Positions 42,996-52,696 are shown, counted from the first letter of the stretch. The stretch: 64,000 nt of DNA from Nesterenkonia sphaerica (GCF_005771565.1 NZ_VAWA01000003.1:1-64000), one strand, 5' to 3'. Translations and numbers: made by a program. The notes: generated by a model from the letters alone, not told the origin.

Positions 42996-43319
42996 TCACT
43001 CGTGGGGGATGTCACGACGCGCAGTCTCGCCGGAGTCCTCAGCATCAGGGTCGGGTTCTCCGAGCTGGTCGGCCAGGGCGTCAAGCAGCTGATCCACCTG
43101 CTCCATTCGGTAGCCGCGTACGGCGGTGTCGAACTGCACCCGGTGCAGATCGGCTGCGCTGAGGTCCCTCCCGGTGCGCTCTGCAAGCAGCAGTTCAACG
43201 GGGCTGCGGCCCCCTGCTGGGGGTTCCTCCGGAGGAGCGGAGGCGCCGTCCCACTTGCCCACCAGCAGGACCACGATGGCGCAGAGGATCACCAGCGCCC
43301 CTATGTAGAGCCACATCAT
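42996..43319 (-). CDS. DivIVA-domain membrane protein
   Basis: The 107-residue protein has an N-terminal membrane helix (WLYIGALVILCAIVVLLVG) and then a DivIVA-type segment (VQFDTAVRGYRMEQVDQLLDALA near residues 61-83). DivIVA/Wag31 domains sense membrane curvature and organise polar growth in actinobacteria. This short, single-helix form is common in the phylum and not well characterised. AGAGGGGA precedes the ATG. Confidence 0.85.
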   Translation of the reverse strand: MMWLYIGALVILCAIVVLLVGKWDGASAPPEEPPAGGRSPVELLLAERTGRDLSAADLHRVQFDTAVRGYRMEQVDQLLDALADQLGEPDPDAEDSGETARRDIPHE

Positions 43320-43367
43320 GGATTGCAGTCTCCCCTCTGGTCGTGGAGGTGCCGGGCCGCTGCCAGC

Positions 43368-44300
43368 CTACCGCTGGCTGCCGGTCAGCGAGGCCTCGGG
43401 GTCCTGCTCCTCTTCGACGGGGATTTCGTCCACCGGCGGCGGGTCGGCGAGGTCGGGCTGGAAAATGAGGATGAAAATCGCAAAGAGCACCACATAGATC
43501 GCGAAGATCCGGAACCTCGCGCGGTACAGCAGGGTCAGCACCATCCACAGCGCGAAGGCGCCCACCACAGCGGCGACGATGAATGCCGCCCAGTAGGCAT
43601 CGGCGCCGATGCTGAAACCGCCCTGATGTCCCACTAAGCTGCGCGACTGCACCGCAGTGGCCGAGAGGATAGTCGGAATCGCGACGAAGAAACTGAACTG
43701 GGCGGCGATTCTGCGGTGCATTCCCAGGGCCAGCGCCGCGGCGATGGTGATCCCGGACCGCGAGATCCCCGGGAACAGCGCCAGCGCCTGCGCCAGGCCG
43801 ATGACCACTGCGACCATGATGGTCATCTGGGCCGCCCCGCGCCAGGTGTGGGTCACGCTGTCGGTCCACCAGAGTATGCCTGCGGTCACGAGCAGAAAGA
43901 CCGCGACCAGCCAGGGGGTGGCGAATGCCTCGGTGCCGTATTCGCGGATGAACAGACCCAGCACACCGGTGATCCCCACCACGATCACGCCCAGCAGCAT
44001 CAGCTTCAGGTGGATCATGTGCCGCAGGGTCCGGCGTCGGAAGACCCAGCCCAGCTCTCGGACGGTACCGGCGATCAGTTTCCGCAGCGGACGCCACATC
44101 ACCACCGCCACTGAGACCATAGTTCCCAGGTGCACCACCAGATTGAAGAAGATCATCTCCGGGGTGTCAGGGCCCGGGATCAGTGAGCCGGTGTCCATCA
44201 GCCAGTGCTCGGCGATCACCAGATGTGACGAAGAGCTCACCGGGATGAACATGAAGAGCCCCTGGATGGCACCCAGGAGCACCGCTTCCCATAACGTCAC
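43368..44300 (-). CDS. uppP: Undecaprenyl-diphosphatase UppP/BacA homologue with altered active site
   Basis: The 310-residue protein has about eight membrane helices and both family signature regions: GLFMFIPVSSSSHLVI near residue 14-29 and FPGISRSGITIAAALALG near 165-182. The first normally contains two essential glutamates (E17 and E21 in E. coli BacA). Here the aligned positions are Gln13 and Met17, while the Ser and the Arg of SRSG are kept. It may therefore be a divergent subfamily with different chemistry or lipid substrate. The start is GTG after GAGGA. The tail is acidic. Confidence 0.85.
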   Translation of the reverse strand: MTLWEAVLLGAIQGLFMFIPVSSSSHLVIAEHWLMDTGSLIPGPDTPEMIFFNLVVHLGTMVSVAVVMWRPLRKLIAGTVRELGWVFRRRTLRHMIHLKLMLLGVIVVGITGVLGLFIREYGTEAFATPWLVAVFLLVTAGILWWTDSVTHTWRGAAQMTIMVAVVIGLAQALALFPGISRSGITIAAALALGMHRRIAAQFSFFVAIPTILSATAVQSRSLVGHQGGFSIGADAYWAAFIVAAVVGAFALWMVLTLLYRARFRIFAIYVVLFAIFILIFQPDLADPPPVDEIPVEEEQDPEASLTGSQR

Positions 44301-44348
44301 AGACGAGTCCTCACTTTGTTCGGGTCGGTAGGGGCGGGGGCTGCCGGC

Positions 44349-45125
44349 TCAGTGGGCCGCCAGTGCCGGCAGCATCTCCCCTGCCGGCCCGCGGAGGCAG
44401 AAGTCCATCACCTCACTGATGTCCGACTCGACGGGGTTGACCTCAATCAGCGGGGCACCCCGTTCTAATGCCAGCAGCGGCAGCGACGCCGCCGGCTGAA
44501 CAATACCCGATGTTCCCGCGACGATCACGACATCCGCTGACCGGACAGCGGCCGACGCCGCTTCAAATGCCTCCATGGGCAGCATCTCACCGAACCACAC
44601 CACCCCAGGGCGTACGAATGCCCCGCAGCAGGCACAGGTGGGAGGCTGCTCCGGCTCGGGTGGGGCGGTGAACCCGTCATAGTCCGGCGGGGGAAGCTCA
44701 GCTGGCTTCCCACACTCTGCGCAGCGGTGCTCGAAGATGGACCCATGCAGGTGGGCCAGCACCTCAGCACCGGCTCGTTCGTGGAGATCATCCACGTTCT
44801 GGGTGATGATGCTGAGGACTCCTCCGGCCCCGGCCATGCCCCGCTGCCAGCGGGCCAGGGCGGCGTGCCCGGGGTTCGGCGCCACTTGCTGGATCAGGGA
44901 CTGCCGCCAGCGGTACCAGGTCCACACCAGCGCCGGGGCGTGCTGGAATGCCTCAGGTGTGGCGAGGTCCTCGGCGGAGAACTCCTCCCACAGCCCGGTC
45001 TGGGACTCCCGGAACGTCGGCACCCCCGACTCGGCGGAGATCCCGGCTCCGCTGAGCACCGCCACCCTGGAGGCCGAGCGCACCAGGGCAGCCAGTTCGT
45101 CTGTCACACCGCTGAGTACCTGCAC
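44349..45125 (-). CDS. NAD-dependent protein deacylase, sirtuin (SIR2/CobB class III)
   Basis: The 258-residue sirtuin has the NAD motif VLSGAGISAESG, IITQNVDDLHERAG with the catalytic His downstream in LHGS, and a zinc site of two Cys pairs (CAEC and CACC). The Tyr and Arg in WYRWRQ correspond to the pair that recognises acidic acyl groups in SIRT5/CobB, so desuccinylation is plausible besides deacetylation. The GTG chosen is supported by TACGCT seven bases upstream. A much longer open frame upstream has no sirtuin features. Confidence 0.9.
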   Translation of the reverse strand: MQVLSGVTDELAALVRSASRVAVLSGAGISAESGVPTFRESQTGLWEEFSAEDLATPEAFQHAPALVWTWYRWRQSLIQQVAPNPGHAALARWQRGMAGAGGVLSIITQNVDDLHERAGAEVLAHLHGSIFEHRCAECGKPAELPPPDYDGFTAPPEPEQPPTCACCGAFVRPGVVWFGEMLPMEAFEAASAAVRSADVVIVAGTSGIVQPAASLPLLALERGAPLIEVNPVESDISEVMDFCLRGPAGEMLPALAAH

Positions 45126-45132
45126 GTTCCTC

Positions 45133-45138
45133 AGCGTA
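45133..45138 (-). promoter_or_regulatory. Leaderless -10 element TACGCT (sirtuin)
   Basis: The hexamer ends seven bases before the GTG start. Confidence 0.45.
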
Positions 45139-45159
45139 CCGGGCGCAACCGGTTGGGGG

Positions 45160-46044
45160 TCAGGACTTCCGGTTGTAGAGATACATCGACACCGGGGCGA
45201 AGACCGCCACGACCACTGCGCTGTAGATGAACACCGCGATGATGCTCCCGGGGTCGTAGACGCCGTCCATGAGTTCCCGCACCGCCGAGACCAACACGCT
45301 GACCGGGTTGGCCTCCACAATGCCGGAGAGCCATCCGGGCATGGTGGCGGTGGGGACAAAGATGTTGGACGCGAACGTCAACGGGAAGATGATGGTCATG
45401 GAGACCCCCATGACCGCCTCCTCGCTGGGCATCAGCAATGAGACCATGGTCCAGACCCAGGAGAGGCAGAAGCTGAAGACCAGCAGCAGCGCAAACCCGG
45501 CGAGCACCCCGAGCAGGCCGCCCTCGGGCCGGAATCCCACCAAGAATCCCACGGCAAGGATGATGGATCCGGCCAGTCCGTAGCGCACCTGGTCCCCCAG
45601 CAGAGCTCCCACAAGCTGGGCTGGCCTCCACACCGGCAGGGAGCGGAACCTGTCGAAGATGCCTTTTGAGATGTCCTTGTTCAGCGTGACGCCGGTGTAC
45701 ATGGTGATCATGATCAGCGTCTGGACGAAGATCCCCGGGATGAAGAATTGAACGTATTCGCTGATCGCGGGGCCTCCGGTCTGGCCGGTTCCCGAGACCA
45801 CCGCACCCATCGCCCCACCAAAGATGAAGGTGAACATTACCGTCATCATGATGGGGAAAATCGTGACGTCGAACAGCTGCATGGGAATGTGCTTGATCTT
45901 CAGCAGCGCCCGCCAACCGAAGGTGATCGAGCCGCTGAGCGGACCGGATGGGGTCGGTCGTTCCTCCAGCGGCAGCAGCACTCCCTGGATTCGGGCGGTC
46001 TCCGCCGGGCCTCCATGCTCAGTGGTCGTAGAAGTTTGGCTCAT
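45160..46044 (-). CDS. ABC-2 type exporter permease (DrrB-like)
   Basis: The 294-residue protein has a cytosolic N-terminus and about six membrane helices of the ABC-2 membrane domain, with FVQTLIMITMYTGVTLNKDI in the second helix region. It pairs with the ATPase encoded immediately upstream; the two genes overlap by one base. The DrrAB group exports lipophilic drugs or cell-envelope lipids. Substrate is not predictable. Confidence 0.9.
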   Translation of the reverse strand: MSQTSTTTEHGGPAETARIQGVLLPLEERPTPSGPLSGSITFGWRALLKIKHIPMQLFDVTIFPIMMTVMFTFIFGGAMGAVVSGTGQTGGPAISEYVQFFIPGIFVQTLIMITMYTGVTLNKDISKGIFDRFRSLPVWRPAQLVGALLGDQVRYGLAGSIILAVGFLVGFRPEGGLLGVLAGFALLLVFSFCLSWVWTMVSLLMPSEEAVMGVSMTIIFPLTFASNIFVPTATMPGWLSGIVEANPVSVLVSAVRELMDGVYDPGSIIAVFIYSAVVVAVFAPVSMYLYNRKS

Positions 46045-47033
46045 CAGGGCACCTTCTCGCTGTCTGCTCCGGCGTCGTCGTTCTGGGTCTGCGCCGGCTT
46101 ACCGGTCAGCGCCAGGAAAACCTCGTCCAGGCTGGGCTGCCCGTAGGAGAAAGTCTCCACCTCGAGTCCGCTGTCCTCCAGTGCGCTCATGGCTGGCGTG
46201 GCGCCATTGCCCTCACCGAGCCGGACGGTGAGCGCGGCGCTGTCCTTCTCCCGGACCACCTGGTTTCCGAGGCTGCGCTCAAGGATCTCTGCGGCGTCTT
46301 CACGCTGGGCCGGGTCAGCCAGCCTGACTTTCAGCGCCCCGGCTCCCACCTGGGCCTTCAGCTGCCCCGGAGTTCCCTCGGCGATGACGCGCCCATGGTC
46401 AATGACGGCGATGCGGTCGGCCAGCTGGTCGGCCTCTTCCAGGTACTGGGTGGTCAGCAAGATGGTGGTGCCGCCTGCCACCAGGGTGCGGATGATGTCC
46501 CAGACCTGATTTCTGCTGCGCGGATCGATACCTGTGGTGGGCTCATCGAGGAACATCATCTCCGGGGTGATGATCAGTGAGCCGGCAATGTCCAAACGGC
46601 GCCGCATGCCCCCGGAGTACTTTTTCACCTGGCGGTCTGCGGCCTCTGCCAGTCCGAACGCGCTGAGCAGGTCTGTGCCACGCCGGCGGGCCCCCTGTTT
46701 GCTGAACCCCAGCAGCCGCCCCAGCAGGATCAGGTTCTCCATCCCGGTGAGGTCCTCGTCAAGGGAGGCGAACTGCCCGGTCAGGGCGATCCGTTCCCGG
46801 ACCGCTTTGGGGGCGGTGTAGATGTCGTGTCCGAGCACCTGCGCCTGGCCCGCATCGGGTCGCAGCAGGGTGGCCAGCATGCGGATGACCGTGGTCTTCC
46901 CGGCCCCATTCGGCCCGAGCACACCGTAGATCCCGCCGCGGGGGATCGTGAGATCGACCCCGTCAACGGCGAGGTTGTTGCCGAAAGACTTCACCAGGCC
47001 ATGGGCCTCGACGGCATAGGGGGACTCAGCCAC
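46044..47033 (-). CDS. ABC exporter ATP-binding protein (DrrA-like)
   Basis: The 329-residue ATPase has Walker A GPNGAGKTT near residue 39, signature YSGGMRRRLDIAG, Walker B MMFLDEPTTGID and a C-terminal DrrA extension after residue 215 (LKVRLADPAQRED). It drives the following permease. The start is GTG with GAGAGG ahead; a TAAGAT further upstream is a possible -10 for the operon. Confidence 0.93.
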   Translation of the reverse strand: MAESPYAVEAHGLVKSFGNNLAVDGVDLTIPRGGIYGVLGPNGAGKTTVIRMLATLLRPDAGQAQVLGHDIYTAPKAVRERIALTGQFASLDEDLTGMENLILLGRLLGFSKQGARRRGTDLLSAFGLAEAADRQVKKYSGGMRRRLDIAGSLIITPEMMFLDEPTTGIDPRSRNQVWDIIRTLVAGGTTILLTTQYLEEADQLADRIAVIDHGRVIAEGTPGQLKAQVGAGALKVRLADPAQREDAAEILERSLGNQVVREKDSAALTVRLGEGNGATPAMSALEDSGLEVETFSYGQPSLDEVFLALTGKPAQTQNDDAGADSEKVP

Positions 47034-47127
47034 AGCTACCTCTCAGGAAGAACCGTCAGTGCGTCAGAATCTTACACCTTTGTTTCCTGGGATGACCCGC
47101 CGCGCCGGCCCGGTCAGTGGCACCGGG

Positions 47128-49305
47128 TCATCCCAGACCCAGACGTTGGCCCAGGAATCGGTAGATGAGCGCATTCATGGTGGCCTGCTGCTCGGGGTTG
47201 GCGGCTCCGCCGTGACCGCCTTCGGTGTTCTCCCAATAGGTGACGTCGGCGGAAGCTGCCTCCAGGGCTGCGGTCATCTTCCGGGCGTGACCGGGGTGGA
47301 CCCGATCATCTTTGGTGCTGGTGGTCAGCAGCACCGGCGGGTAGTTCCCCTCATGCTGCACCTGGTGATAGGGGCTGATGTGCTGGAGGTGTTCCCAGTC
47401 GGCGGTGTCCGGATCCCCGTACTCAGCGCGCCACGAGGCACCTGCGAGCAGATGGGAGTACCGTTTCATGTCCAGCAGCGGCACTTGGATGACCACCGCC
47501 CCGAAGAGCTCAGGGTACTGAGTGAGCATGTTCCCGGTCAGCAGTCCCCCGTTCGAGCCGCCGCGGCACCCGAGCTGCTCGGTGGTGGTCACCCCGGAAG
47601 AGACCAGCGCCTGGGCCACGGCAGCGAAGTCCTCGTACGCCTTGTGGCGTTGATCCTTCAGCGCCGCCTGGTGCCACCGGGGGCCGTACTCGCCGCCGCC
47701 GCGAATGTTCGCCACCACAAAGACGCCTCCGCGCTCCAACCAGGCCTTGCCCACTAGCGGCAGGTAGCCCGGCTTCTGCGAAATTTCGAACCCCCCGTAG
47801 CCGTAGAGCACGGTGGGCAGGGGCTCGGCGCCAGCGATGGCTTCCCGGGGCGCGCCGTCGGCGGCGAATTGGACTGTCTCGGCAGGGCCGATCACGAAGT
47901 ACGGCACCCGGGTGCCGTCAGCGCTGGTCGCGAAGCTCTGCACCGCAGCCAAACCTTCGGCGTGGAAGCGTTCCGGGGCCTGCTTGATCAGTCCATGGGT
48001 CTCCGTCTCACCGTGCAGCAGCGGCGCCAGCGAACCGAGGTAGCGGGTGCTGGGGGTGAGGAAGTCCTGGGCGGTGATCCAGATATCGTCACTGGTCCGG
48101 GCGTCGTAGGCGGTCACGGACAGCGATCCGGTGATCTCGCTGAGCACCTGTCGCGACTGCCAGGCTCCAGCGGCATCGCGCCAATGTGCTTCCACATGCT
48201 CCACCACGTCTTCCATCACTGTCAGCGCGAAGACGTTCTTGGTGGCCGTGACACCCTGCAGGGAGGTGGACTCAGTCGGCGTGAACAGGGCGGTGAGCAG
48301 CTCGGCGCCGTCGCGGTGACCGTGCAGGAACTCCTCTGCGGGTGCGACATACAGGCTCCCCGCCGGGAGAACGACGCCGCGGACCCTCGCCTCGGTGCGC
48401 GGGGAGAAGAAGATCAGGTCACGGTGGAAGCCGACGTTGAGGTCGGTGGGGACGTCGATCAGAGTCAGCGTCGGGGAGGGTTCGCCATCCTCGGTGCGGT
48501 ACTCGATGAGGTAGGTTTCCGAATCGTAGAAGCCCAGTACCCGGGTGCCCACGTGCCGTTCGAACCCTGGTGTGGAGTCGAACCCTGCGGAGGCGACCAT
48601 GTCATCCTCTGCCACCGAGATGATGGGTGGGGCGTCGTCGAGCGGGGTGCCCCGGCTCCAGCGCCGCGCCACCCGGGGATATCCGGAGCTGGTGACCGGG
48701 GTGTCCTCATGGGGGCTGCTGCGGTCGGTGGAGGCGTAGACCGTGTCGGCATCGATCCACCCGAGCCCACCCTTACCCTGCGGGCGGTAGAACCCGCCTT
48801 CCTCAGGGGTGAGGAAGCGACGGGTGTGCAGATCGAACTCACGAGTGACGTCAGCGTCGGAACCCCCGGGTGAGAGGTCGATCAGGGCCCGCGAGTAACC
48901 GGGCACCTCATCGGAGGACTGCTCGGGCCGCAGCACTGCCGCGCCGTGCCACACCCAGGTGGTTCCTTCGTCTTCGGAGAGCGCGTCCAGGTCCAGCAGC
49001 ACGTCCCATTCCGGAGTCTCGGACTTGTAGGACTCCAGTGTGGTGCGCCGCCAGAGCCCCTGGGGGTGGTCCGCGTCAGTCCAGAAATTGTAGAGCCACT
49101 CTCCGCGGACGGTGACGCCGGGGATACGGTCCGAGGCGTCGAGAATCTGACGCAGTGAATCCTTCAGGGGTCCGTACTGCTGGTCTCGGAGCTGCTGCTC
49201 GGCCCGGCGATTGCGTTCCTCGACCCAGGCCAATGCTTCGGCACCATCCACCTCTTCCAACCATTGAAAGCGGTCGCAGGCGGGGTCGATCACGCGATGG
49301 GTCAT
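47128..49305 (-). CDS. Prolyl oligopeptidase-family serine peptidase (S9A)
   Basis: The 725-residue cytosolic enzyme has an N-terminal beta-propeller region (residues about 70-440) and a C-terminal alpha/beta-hydrolase peptidase domain with nucleophile Ser584 in GGSNGGLL. The Asp (DDRVHPGHA) and His (TEGGHGG) complete the triad. It cleaves small proline-containing peptides. TAGGGT six bases before the ATG supports a leaderless transcript. It ends just downstream of the DrrAB operon start region. Confidence 0.94.
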   Translation of the reverse strand: MTHRVIDPACDRFQWLEEVDGAEALAWVEERNRRAEQQLRDQQYGPLKDSLRQILDASDRIPGVTVRGEWLYNFWTDADHPQGLWRRTTLESYKSETPEWDVLLDLDALSEDEGTTWVWHGAAVLRPEQSSDEVPGYSRALIDLSPGGSDADVTREFDLHTRRFLTPEEGGFYRPQGKGGLGWIDADTVYASTDRSSPHEDTPVTSSGYPRVARRWSRGTPLDDAPPIISVAEDDMVASAGFDSTPGFERHVGTRVLGFYDSETYLIEYRTEDGEPSPTLTLIDVPTDLNVGFHRDLIFFSPRTEARVRGVVLPAGSLYVAPAEEFLHGHRDGAELLTALFTPTESTSLQGVTATKNVFALTVMEDVVEHVEAHWRDAAGAWQSRQVLSEITGSLSVTAYDARTSDDIWITAQDFLTPSTRYLGSLAPLLHGETETHGLIKQAPERFHAEGLAAVQSFATSADGTRVPYFVIGPAETVQFAADGAPREAIAGAEPLPTVLYGYGGFEISQKPGYLPLVGKAWLERGGVFVVANIRGGGEYGPRWHQAALKDQRHKAYEDFAAVAQALVSSGVTTTEQLGCRGGSNGGLLTGNMLTQYPELFGAVVIQVPLLDMKRYSHLLAGASWRAEYGDPDTADWEHLQHISPYHQVQHEGNYPPVLLTTSTKDDRVHPGHARKMTAALEAASADVTYWENTEGGHGGAANPEQQATMNALIYRFLGQRLGLG

Positions 49306-49311
49306 GTTGCC

Positions 49312-49317
49312 ACCCTA
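49312..49317 (-). promoter_or_regulatory. Leaderless -10 element TAGGGT (prolyl oligopeptidase)
   Basis: The hexamer ends six bases before the ATG and overlaps the last codons of ppc, so the peptidase promoter lies inside the upstream gene's end. Confidence 0.45.
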
Positions 49318-51993
49318 CCCAGTGTTCTGCAGGCCAGCAGCCACTCCTTTGAGTGTGATCAGCAGAAGGTTGCGCGGGTCGCGGATCTGTTCCTGACTCA
49401 GCTCACCGGAGCGCAGCCGCCGCAGGGCGCGCAGCTGCAGGAGACTGAGCGCATCCACATAGGGGTTGCGCAGCTGGACCGCACGGCCCAGCACCCGGTG
49501 GTCGGCCAGCAGCCGGTCCTGCCCGGTGATGGCCAGCACCCACTTCTCCGTCAGCTGCACCTCCTGCAGCACCGCCTGCGCCAGCTCTGCGCGGTCACCC
49601 AGATCCAGGTAGCGCCGGGCGATCCGCGTGTCCGTCTTCGCAAGGGACATCTCGATGTTGTCGATCATGGCCGCAAAGAGCGGCCATTCGGCATAGGCCT
49701 GCTGCACCAGGTCCAGGTCGTCGACCGTCTCCAGCGCGGTGCCGAGACCGTACCAGCCGGTGAGGTTGATCCGCGCCTGGCCCCAGGCGAAGTTCCACGG
49801 GATGGCCCGGAGGTCCTCCAGCGACTCCACGGAGAGTCCACGTTTTGAGGGACGGGAGCCGATTGCCAGCAGACCGATCTCCTCCTGAGGGGTCACCTGG
49901 GCGAACCAGGGTGCGAAGCCCTCCGCTCGGACCAGCTGATGGAAGCGGGCGCGCGAGGCATCGTCAAGCCGGCCCGCGAGGTCTGCGTACTTCTCAGCCG
50001 CAGCAGCGTTGCGCTTCTCCGTGGAGGGGGCGCTGGCCATCAGGGCGGCAGCGGCCACTTGCTCGATGTGCCGCAGAGCGATCTCCGGATTGCCGTACCT
50101 GGCGTCGATGACTTCACCCTGGTCGGTGACTTTGAACCGCAGGTCCACCGAATGCGGGGGCTGGGCGAGAATGGCGCGGTTGGCCGGTCCGCCGCCGCGG
50201 CCCAGAGCTCCTCCCCGACCGTGGAACTGGGTGAGCTGGATGTTGTTCTTCACCGCCCAGGCGGCGATCCGCTCCTGCGCCTGGTAGAGCGCCAGAGTCG
50301 CGGCCACCGGTCCGACGTCTTTGGAGGAGTCGGAGTAGCCGAGCATCACCTCCATCCGGCGCCCGGTCTGCTCGAGCCTCTGCTGCAGGTGGTGGCTCTG
50401 CAGCGATTCCTCCAGGATCCGGGGGGCGTTCTGCAGGTCCTCATAGGTTTCGAACAGCGGGATGACGTCGAGCACCGGGGCCTGGTCCGGGCCGCCGAGG
50501 GCCTGCTCGGCCAACACGTAGACGTCGGAGAGGTTCTGGGCGCTGTGCGTGAAGGAGACGATGTAGCGCCGGGCGGCGTCGACGCCATAGCGCTGTTGGA
50601 GCGAGGCGATGGCGCGGAAGGTCTCCAGCACTTCTTCTCCGGGCACTGCCATTTTCTCCACGGAGGCTGGGTCGTCGAGCCACTTCAGTGTTTGGGTGTG
50701 CACCGCAGAGTGCTGGCGTACCTCCAACTGCGCTAAATGGAACCCGAACGTCTCCACCTGCCAGATGAGCTCCTGGAGCTCACCGTAGGCTGCGCGTGCG
50801 GCTCCCCCTGCGGCCAGTGAGGCTTGCACAATTCGCAGTTCGCCCAGCAGCTCTTCGGGCCCGCCGTAGGCCAAGTCGGCGTTGCGGTCCCGGGTGGCTT
50901 GGACACGTCCGGCGATCGCCAGCAGCACCTGGCGGTGCGGTTCACCGGGTGAGTGCTCGGCGGCCCGTTCGGTGAGTTCCTCGGAGAGCTGGCGCTGCTG
51001 ATGCCAGAGCTTCTGCAGATCGGTATGAGGTGCGGTGTAGCGATCGTCCAGGGTCATCGACAGCCCCACTGTGCGGGTGCGGCGCTCGAGGTTCTCCAGG
51101 ATCCGGTCTGCGGCCTGAGCCACCGCCTGGCGAGTGATGGAGGCGGTGACATTGGGGTTGCCGTCCCGGTCCCCGGCGATCCAGGAACCCAGCCGGATGA
51201 ACGCCGGAGCCTGCGGTGCTGCTCTGCCGGCCTCTTCACCTTGGAGCCAGTCGTCCATCCGGCGGTAGGCCTCGGTGAAGACTGAGCTGAAGGAGGATTC
51301 GAACACGCCCAAGGCGGTGCGCACCTCGTCCAGGGGGGAGGGGTTGGAGACCCGGAGCTGGGCGGTGCGCCACATATTGTCGATCTCTTCGGTCAGCTCC
51401 CGAGTGTTGCGCGCCTGGGCGGCAGCACCCATGCGCGGGTCATCGCGCTGATCCAGCAGCTGCCCGATCCGCCGGACACTGGCGGTGATGGCGTTGCGTC
51501 TGGCCTCGGTGGGGTGGGCGGTAAGAACCGGGTGGAACCGCAGCTCTTCGAGCCGGCGCTGGGCCTCGGACTGGCCCACCTCCTGGGCCAGATGGTTGAA
51601 CGCTGCCGCCACGGAATCCGAGGGCTGCTGCATCTCGAGCGGGACTTCGCCGTCGCGGGCACGCAGGGTGCGCACCCGGTGCTGCTCTTCGGAGAGGTTG
51701 GCGAGCAGGAAGTAGCAGGTGAATGCGCGCGCGACCTCCTTGGCGCGCTCTGCACTGAGGCTCTCCACGAACTCCTCGGCCTGCGCCAGCGTCTGCTCGG
51801 AGTCGTGCTCGGCTGCGGCGATCGTCAGCGAGCGCAACGTCTCGACGTCCTCGAGCAGCCCTGCGGAGCCGTATTCGCTCAGGACGGTGCCCAACAGGCC
51901 ACCGAGCAGGCCCACGTCCCGGCGCATGGCGTCCGGGATCTCGTGCTCGGCGGCGCGGCGGGAGTGATCCTCTGCCAGGGTGCGCTCGGTCAT
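49315..51993 (-). CDS. ppc: Phosphoenolpyruvate carboxylase
   Basis: The 892-residue enzyme forms oxaloacetate from PEP and bicarbonate, replenishing the TCA cycle. It has the catalytic-His signature VLTAHPTEARR near residue 155, the VMLGYSDSSKDVG motif near 555, the glycine loop FHGRGGALGRGGGP near 590 and the conserved C-terminal LKGVAAGLQNTG. AGGAGGACC precedes the ATG. With pyruvate carboxylase also encoded in this window, the strain has both anaplerotic carboxylases. Confidence 0.97.
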   Translation of the reverse strand: MTERTLAEDHSRRAAEHEIPDAMRRDVGLLGGLLGTVLSEYGSAGLLEDVETLRSLTIAAAEHDSEQTLAQAEEFVESLSAERAKEVARAFTCYFLLANLSEEQHRVRTLRARDGEVPLEMQQPSDSVAAAFNHLAQEVGQSEAQRRLEELRFHPVLTAHPTEARRNAITASVRRIGQLLDQRDDPRMGAAAQARNTRELTEEIDNMWRTAQLRVSNPSPLDEVRTALGVFESSFSSVFTEAYRRMDDWLQGEEAGRAAPQAPAFIRLGSWIAGDRDGNPNVTASITRQAVAQAADRILENLERRTRTVGLSMTLDDRYTAPHTDLQKLWHQQRQLSEELTERAAEHSPGEPHRQVLLAIAGRVQATRDRNADLAYGGPEELLGELRIVQASLAAGGAARAAYGELQELIWQVETFGFHLAQLEVRQHSAVHTQTLKWLDDPASVEKMAVPGEEVLETFRAIASLQQRYGVDAARRYIVSFTHSAQNLSDVYVLAEQALGGPDQAPVLDVIPLFETYEDLQNAPRILEESLQSHHLQQRLEQTGRRMEVMLGYSDSSKDVGPVAATLALYQAQERIAAWAVKNNIQLTQFHGRGGALGRGGGPANRAILAQPPHSVDLRFKVTDQGEVIDARYGNPEIALRHIEQVAAAALMASAPSTEKRNAAAAEKYADLAGRLDDASRARFHQLVRAEGFAPWFAQVTPQEEIGLLAIGSRPSKRGLSVESLEDLRAIPWNFAWGQARINLTGWYGLGTALETVDDLDLVQQAYAEWPLFAAMIDNIEMSLAKTDTRIARRYLDLGDRAELAQAVLQEVQLTEKWVLAITGQDRLLADHRVLGRAVQLRNPYVDALSLLQLRALRRLRSGELSQEQIRDPRNLLLITLKGVAAGLQNTG

Positions 51994-52158
51994 GGTGCGG
52001 GTCCTCCTCGATGATCAAACGTTCTGCACGCTTGGAATCAGGCGAGACCCCGTCGTCACGCGAATTGTGTGGTGAGCAACACCGTATCAATCAATTGCGG
52101 CGGCCGGGAGCACGCACTGCGCGGTGCCGGTGTCAGCCGGCCGGAGGATCCGCTGCCG

Positions 52159-52164
52159 TATGGT
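52159..52164 (+). promoter_or_regulatory. Leaderless -10 element TATGGT (YbaK gene)
   Basis: The hexamer ends seven bases before the ATG chosen for the YbaK-family gene. Confidence 0.4.
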
Positions 52165-52171
52165 GACTTCC

Positions 52172-52669
52172 ATGAGCGAATACTCAGGACGTGAACGAGT
52201 GCTGGCTGATGCCCAGCGCAGGGGCGTGCGGGTCGATTTCGCTGACCGGGGTCCGGCCACCTCGCTGGAGGAAGCGGCAGCGAATCTGGGGATTGCCCCC
52301 AGTGAGATCGTGAAGACCCTGATCGCGAAAGTCCGGCTCACTCAGACGGCTGCCTCGCACAGTTATCTGATGGTGCTGATCCGCGGCGACCAGCAGGTGG
52401 ACTGGGCCAAGCTGCGCCGCAGCGCCGGTGTGAAGAAGGCCGCCATGGCCGCTCCGGAGGAGGGGTTCGAGGTCACCGGCTACCGCCCGGGCACCATCAC
52501 CCCGTTCGGGGCGGGCACCGTGGAGGGGCACGCACTGCCGATCTTCGCTGATGAGTCCATCGCGGGGCAGATCTGCATGGGCGCCGGCGAACCCGGCCTG
52601 AATCTCTTCGTGGAGGCCGCTGAGCTCTTCCGCAGCTTCGACGTCACCTGCGCCGACATTGCCAAGTAG
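52172..52669 (+). CDS. YbaK/EbsC-family aminoacyl-tRNA deacylase
   Basis: The 165-residue protein has the YbaK/ProX editing fold: SLEEAAANLGIAPSEIVKTLIA, then VLIRGDQQVDWAKL and KKAAMAAPEE, followed by GYRPGTITPFG. Such proteins remove Cys or another wrong amino acid from tRNA-Pro. The lysine in VKTLI is the conserved catalytic-site residue. Start codon choice rests on the leaderless -10; an ATG 12 bases upstream is possible. Confidence 0.9.
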   Translation: MSEYSGRERVLADAQRRGVRVDFADRGPATSLEEAAANLGIAPSEIVKTLIAKVRLTQTAASHSYLMVLIRGDQQVDWAKLRRSAGVKKAAMAAPEEGFEVTGYRPGTITPFGAGTVEGHALPIFADESIAGQICMGAGEPGLNLFVEAAELFRSFDVTCADIAK

Positions 52670-52696
52670 GGTCGCTGCGCGCTGCCCACCGGCGCT

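Noticed and set aside
47869-48873. Long plus-strand frame opposite the prolyl oligopeptidase
   Set aside because: Antisense shadow with Gly/Val-rich sequence; the minus-strand peptidase is unambiguous.
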